The notes below the pieces were generated by a model that searched no databases, was not told the DNA's origin, and worked only from the letters and a program-made list of their open reading frames with translations. The position numbers and the translations under genes are program-made. A stretch of DNA of 9,010 nucleotides from an uncultured Succinatimonas sp. (GTDB lineage: Bacteria; Pseudomonadota; Gammaproteobacteria; Enterobacterales; Succinivibrionaceae), in NCBI GenBank assembly GCA_937880335.1, contig CALFLJ010000014.1:1-9010 (forward strand). Reading direction: 5' to 3'. Positions 5,989 through 9,010 of the stretch are shown piece by piece (position 1 is the first letter of the stretch; the number at the start of each line of letters is the position of its first letter).

Positions 5989-6723
5989 TTAAAACAGTCG
6001 TTCCATCGGTTTTTGGATAATTTCAAACTGAAGTCGGTCAATATAGATATAACTAAAATTCGCTCCCCAGTATCCTAAGCCAAAGCGGTATGTATCTGGT
6101 CCAAATACATCTTTTCTTGCTCCAAAAACATGAAAGTGGCCGTGAATTAAAATTCGGCATTTGCTCATACGTAAGCAATGAATGCCTGCCTTTTTAACCA
6201 TACCGAATGTTTGAGGCCGTTTATTTCTCAATGGATTTTGTTTTTGGCCTTTTGCCCTAATTCTTCCTGCAATTTTATTTCGTAGAGAGTAAGGTAATCT
6301 CATAAATATAAAGCGAAGAATTCTATTTTTTGATAAACGTCGAAATTTTTGGAAAGATCGATCGTTTAGGCATAATTGATCGCCATGCATAATAAGAGCA
6401 GGTCCTTTGGGCGTCTGAATTACATAGTAGTCAGGTAGAAGCTTGAAACCGAAATAGGATGCATCTGATTTATCCATCAAAAAGTCTCGGTTGCCTCTTT
6501 GAAAATAAGTTGTAACTCCACGATGTTTAGCAGCTTGGATTATAGATCTAAGCTCTTGGTGAAGTTTGTCACTGGTATTTAACCCTACATAGTAATCAAA
6601 AAGATCACCTAAAATAATTACTTTATCATTTATAAGCGTACGTCCATAAAAACTTCGTAAAGAAGTCATGAGCAAAGGTCGGTTATTGCTTAAATGAACG
6701 TCAGCGATGATATAAGTAGCCAT
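5989..6723 (-). CDS. lpxH: UDP-2,3-diacylglucosamine diphosphatase (divergent LpxH)
   Basis: Calcineurin-like metallophosphoesterase that splits UDP-2,3-diacylglucosamine to lipid X and UMP, the fourth step of lipid A synthesis, at the inner face of the inner membrane. In 244 residues it shows the metal-site motifs ADVH (7-10), GDLFD (39-43), GNRDF (77-81), HGD (113-115) and HGHFH (194-198), and the C-terminal LG-W motif (216-219). The position after ppiB matches E. coli. Oddities: the insertion/cap region around 156-178 lacks the Ser/Asn/Lys-rich stretch that contacts substrate in E. coli LpxH, and the conserved RPA-H after the last His cluster is replaced by VFGAR. The start at 6723 has AGGA 6 bases upstream. 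It is co-transcribed with ppiB (21-base gap). A related pyrophosphatase with another substrate cannot be excluded, but no other lpxH is in view. Confidence 0.85.
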   Translation of the reverse strand: MATYIIADVHLSNNRPLLMTSLRSFYGRTLINDKVIILGDLFDYYVGLNTSDKLHQELRSIIQAAKHRGVTTYFQRGNRDFLMDKSDASYFGFKLLPDYYVIQTPKGPALIMHGDQLCLNDRSFQKFRRLSKNRILRFIFMRLPYSLRNKIAGRIRAKGQKQNPLRNKRPQTFGMVKKAGIHCLRMSKCRILIHGHFHVFGARKDVFGPDTYRFGLGYWGANFSYIYIDRLQFEIIQKPMERLF

Positions 6724-6744
6724 TGAAAATCCTAAATGAAGTGG

Positions 6745-7236
6745 CTAATCGATTACAGCTTCTAAAATTTCAATAGTTTCACGAGGCACATCACGATAGA
6801 AACTGCGTGTTTCTGTACGGGTAGCCTCAATTTTATCTACTACATCCATTCCATCTACAACTTTTCCAAATACGCAGTAACCCCAGCCGTTAATATCTTT
6901 TCTTGTAAAATTTAAAAAGTCGTTATCTACTGTATTAATGAAAAATTGTGAAGTAGCAGAGTGTGGATCGTTAGTACGAGCCATGGCAATGGTACCACGA
7001 TCATTCTTTAGGCCGTTGTCAGCCTCATTTTCAATAGGCTCGTGATTTGGTTTGTTTTCCAGATCTGCTGTTAAACCACCACCTTGAATCATGAAACCTT
7101 TGATAACACGGTGAAAAATTGTTCCGGAGTAAAATCCTTCTTTTACATATTGTTCAAAGTTGGCCGCAGTTTTTGGGGCTTTCTCGTAGTCAAGTTCGAT
7201 TTTAATATCGCCAAGATTTGTTTTTAAGGTAATCAT
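6745..7236 (-). CDS. ppiB: Peptidyl-prolyl cis-trans isomerase B (cytoplasmic cyclophilin)
   Basis: Cyclophilin that speeds proline cis-trans isomerisation during protein folding. The 163 residues match the E. coli PpiB length (164), and there is no signal peptide, so it is cytoplasmic rather than the periplasmic PpiA type. The active site is visible in FHRVI-GFMIQGGG (41-54; Arg43, Phe48, Gln51), the AMART block (84-88), SATSQFFIN (93-101), DFLNF (106-110) and GWGYCVFGKV (117-126). The Tyr at 120, where eukaryotic cyclophilins have His, is normal for this bacterial type. It is the first gene of a two-gene operon with lpxH. The ribosome site is weak (TAAAGAAAT before the ATG). Confidence 0.97.
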   Translation of the reverse strand: MITLKTNLGDIKIELDYEKAPKTAANFEQYVKEGFYSGTIFHRVIKGFMIQGGGLTADLENKPNHEPIENEADNGLKNDRGTIAMARTNDPHSATSQFFINTVDNDFLNFTRKDINGWGYCVFGKVVDGMDVVDKIEATRTETRSFYRDVPRETIEILEAVID

Positions 7237-7317
7237 ATTTCTTTATTACTCTTACTGTAATTGTTTTATAAATAGCATGAAATTAAGAAATTTGTTTAAA
7301 ATCTCCTAACCTTATTA

Positions 7318-7323
7318 ATTATA
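7318..7323 (-). promoter_or_regulatory. Predicted -10 box of the ppiB-lpxH promoter
   Basis: The minus strand reads TATAAT exactly, giving a leader of about 75 bases before ppiB. The -35 position is only T-rich, with no clear TTGACA. The rest of the 289-base gap shared with cysS shows only A/T tracts and a spaced 8-base inverted repeat of AAGAAAGA type. Confidence 0.4.
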
Positions 7324-7525
7324 TCTAAATTTATTTTGTAATAAAAAGAAAGATTTTCCAACTTTGTTAGAGGGAATTGCAAAAAATAAGTAATTTCTTT
7401 CTTATAGTTTCAATATCAAATTTTATGCAAACTTAACTTGTATTTGCGAGTAATTTTAGTTTTTGATAGAGTAGCTAAAAGTTCAATGCTAGTAATCTAG
7501 GGGTTTAAAATTAAAGGATAATTAA

Positions 7526-8899
7526 ATGTTAAAAATTTATAATACCCTAAGTCGTAATAAAGAAGAATTTGTTCCGCTTGTACCTAATAAAATCGGTATG
7601 TATGTTTGCGGTGTAACTGTCTACGATTTGTGTCATATTGGTCATGCTCGTACTTTTGTAAACTTTGATGTAGTTGTCAGATACTTGCGTTATCGTGGGT
7701 ATGATGTTAGGTATGTAAGAAATATTACTGATATTGACGACAAGATTATAAAGCGTGCAAATGAGCGTAACATAGAAGCAAAAGCCCTTGCTGAGCAATA
7801 TATAGTTGAGATGCATAATGATTTTGATGCTCTTAATATTATGCGTCCAGATTTTGAACCTAAAGCTACAGATAATATTGATTCCATCATTGAGCTGGTG
7901 CAAAAGCTTATTGACAATGGAAATGCTTATGTATCAGGTAATGGAGATGTTGTTTTTAAAATTGCCTCATTTCCTAAATACGGACGCCTTTCAGGGCAAA
8001 AACTTGATGAGTTGCAGGCGGGAGCACGTATTGAAGTTGCCAAGAGTAAAGAAAATCCTTTGGATTTTGTTTTATGGAAAATGAGTAAACCTGGTGAGCC
8101 TTATTGGGATTCTCCTTGGGGAAAAGGGCGTCCCGGATGGCATATTGAATGCTCTGCTATGAATAGTAAGTTTTTAGGTCACGAGTTTGATATTCATGGT
8201 GGTGGTGCGGATCTAATTTTTCCTCATCATGAAAATGAGATAGCTCAAAGTTGCTGTGCCTGGCATACTAACTATGTAAATTACTGGTTGCACAGCGGAA
8301 TGGTGATGATAAATGAAGAGAAGATGTCAAAGTCTTTAAATAATTTTTTCACAATTAGAGATGTTTTAAAATCCTACGACGCTGAAACTATTAGATTCTT
8401 CTTACTGTCAGCACAGTATCGTAGCCCTCTAAATTATACCGAAGAAAATCTGGAGAAAGCTCGTTCAGGTCTAAATCGTCTGTATACAACATTGAGAGAT
8501 CATAAGCCCACAGGTCAGTTGCCAAAGCAAGATGCATATGTTGATGCATTTTGCGAGTATATGGATGATGATTTTAATACACCAGGAGCTGTATCTGTAT
8601 TATTTGATTTAGCAAGAAATATTAACCGAGTAAATGAAGATGATGCGTCTGTTCTTGCAGCTAGGTTAGTAGAACTTGGCAGTGTCCTGGGTATATTGCA
8701 ACAGGAGCCAAATGTTTTTTTAAAGAGTGGTGCAGGTGATGATAGCGACGTGGCAGAGATTGAGCGTTTAATTGAAGAAAGACGTAAAGCTAGAGCAAAT
8801 AAAGACTGGGCTGCTGCAGATGCAGCTCGTGATGCTCTTAAAGTTATGGGAATAGAATTAGAGGACGGCCCTTCGGGTACCACGTGGCATCGTATTTAG
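7526..8899 (+). CDS. cysS: Cysteinyl-tRNA synthetase
   Basis: Class I aminoacyl-tRNA synthetase that activates cysteine with ATP and charges tRNA-Cys in the cytoplasm. The 457 residues are close to E. coli CysS (461). The catalytic Rossmann domain carries HIGH (37-40) and KMSKS (266-270). All four zinc ligands that select cysteine are present at E. coli numbering: Cys28, Cys209 (IECSAM), His234 and Glu238 (HHENE). TVYD (31-34), the NITDIDDKII segment (66-75), the helical DALR-type region (after about 340) and the small C-terminal tRNA-contact domain are complete. AAAGGA lies 7 bases upstream of the ATG. It is divergent from ppiB, as in E. coli, with a terminator-like hairpin about 70 bases after the stop. 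No clear promoter pair was found; TTGATA near 7461 is the best -35 candidate. Confidence 0.98.
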   Translation: MLKIYNTLSRNKEEFVPLVPNKIGMYVCGVTVYDLCHIGHARTFVNFDVVVRYLRYRGYDVRYVRNITDIDDKIIKRANERNIEAKALAEQYIVEMHNDFDALNIMRPDFEPKATDNIDSIIELVQKLIDNGNAYVSGNGDVVFKIASFPKYGRLSGQKLDELQAGARIEVAKSKENPLDFVLWKMSKPGEPYWDSPWGKGRPGWHIECSAMNSKFLGHEFDIHGGGADLIFPHHENEIAQSCCAWHTNYVNYWLHSGMVMINEEKMSKSLNNFFTIRDVLKSYDAETIRFFLLSAQYRSPLNYTEENLEKARSGLNRLYTTLRDHKPTGQLPKQDAYVDAFCEYMDDDFNTPGAVSVLFDLARNINRVNEDDASVLAARLVELGSVLGILQQEPNVFLKSGAGDDSDVAEIERLIEERRKARANKDWAAADAARDALKVMGIELEDGPSGTTWHRI

Positions 8900-8967
8900 C
8901 TCAAATTGAACCCAAACTTTGTAGATCATAGTTTCTAATTTTTGACTATCTTCTTAGCCCATAAAGT

Positions 8968-8999
8968 GCTCCATTTTACTGATCTATAATGGAGCTTTT
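8968..8999 (+). terminator. Likely terminator of cysS
   Basis: GCTCCATT (8968-8975) pairs with AATGGAGC (8988-8995) around a 12-base loop and is followed by TTTT. The stem is good but the T-run is short. The same bases contain TATAAT (8985-8990) and a GGAG five bases before an ATG at 9000, so part of this element could instead belong to the start of a gene that leaves the window. Confidence 0.55.
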
Positions 9000-9010
9000 A
9001 TGGAAAAGGT

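Noticed and set aside
7547..7903. Open frame of 118 codons on the minus strand inside cysS
   Set aside because: It is antisense to a clearly conserved cysS region including HIGH. The protein is low-complexity and has no recognisable domain or ribosome site.
8515..8883. Open frame of 122 codons on the minus strand inside cysS
   Set aside because: It is antisense to the conserved C-terminal part of CysS. Its Ser/Ala-rich composition mirrors codons of the real gene.
1..9010. CRISPR array, insertion sequence, prophage, tRNA or rRNA
   Set aside because: I saw no regularly spaced repeats, transposase or integrase motifs, or tRNA-like cloverleaf sequences. All genes are ordinary chromosomal housekeeping genes in expected contexts.

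Overview
The window carries seven intact housekeeping genes on AT-rich DNA with a gammaproteobacterial flavour. Three things support that lineage: the ppiB-lpxH pair divergent from cysS (the E. coli order), the YhhQ-type queuosine precursor transporter, and a D-Ala-D-Ala ligase whose PGETGDIQ and NTFPG-TPISMFPK motifs match, from memory, the Vibrio/Shewanella branch. LpxH implies an outer membrane with lipid A. A host in the Aeromonadales/Succinivibrionaceae area is only a guess, based on low GC plus these gene types.

Layout. The left edge (1-231) holds a perfect hairpin and the terminator of ddl. Then come three minus-strand genes: ddl (D-alanine-D-alanine ligase), trxA (thioredoxin) and yhhQ. 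Each appears to be its own transcription unit: ddl has a TATAAT promoter, yhhQ ends in a strong terminator, and a long palindrome lies just upstream of trxA. yhhQ is divergent from polA (plus strand, full-length DNA polymerase I with all three activities), and their shared gap is very A/T-rich. The yhhQ leader contains a hairpin followed by T7 that looks like a terminator or attenuator. polA ends in a terminator. A 385-base gene-free stretch with inverted repeats follows. The minus-strand operon ppiB-lpxH comes next (cyclophilin, then a divergent lipid A pyrophosphatase), and finally cysS (cysteinyl-tRNA synthetase) on the plus strand with a terminator at the right edge.

The genes do not form one pathway. 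They cover cell-wall precursor synthesis, thiol redox, tRNA modification supply, DNA repair and replication, protein folding, lipid A synthesis and tRNA charging. I found no mobile element, CRISPR array, tRNA or rRNA, and no sign of a new multi-gene system. The points worth a second look are non-coding palindromes and leaders, the divergent LpxH and an unusual active-site-adjacent residue in thioredoxin.
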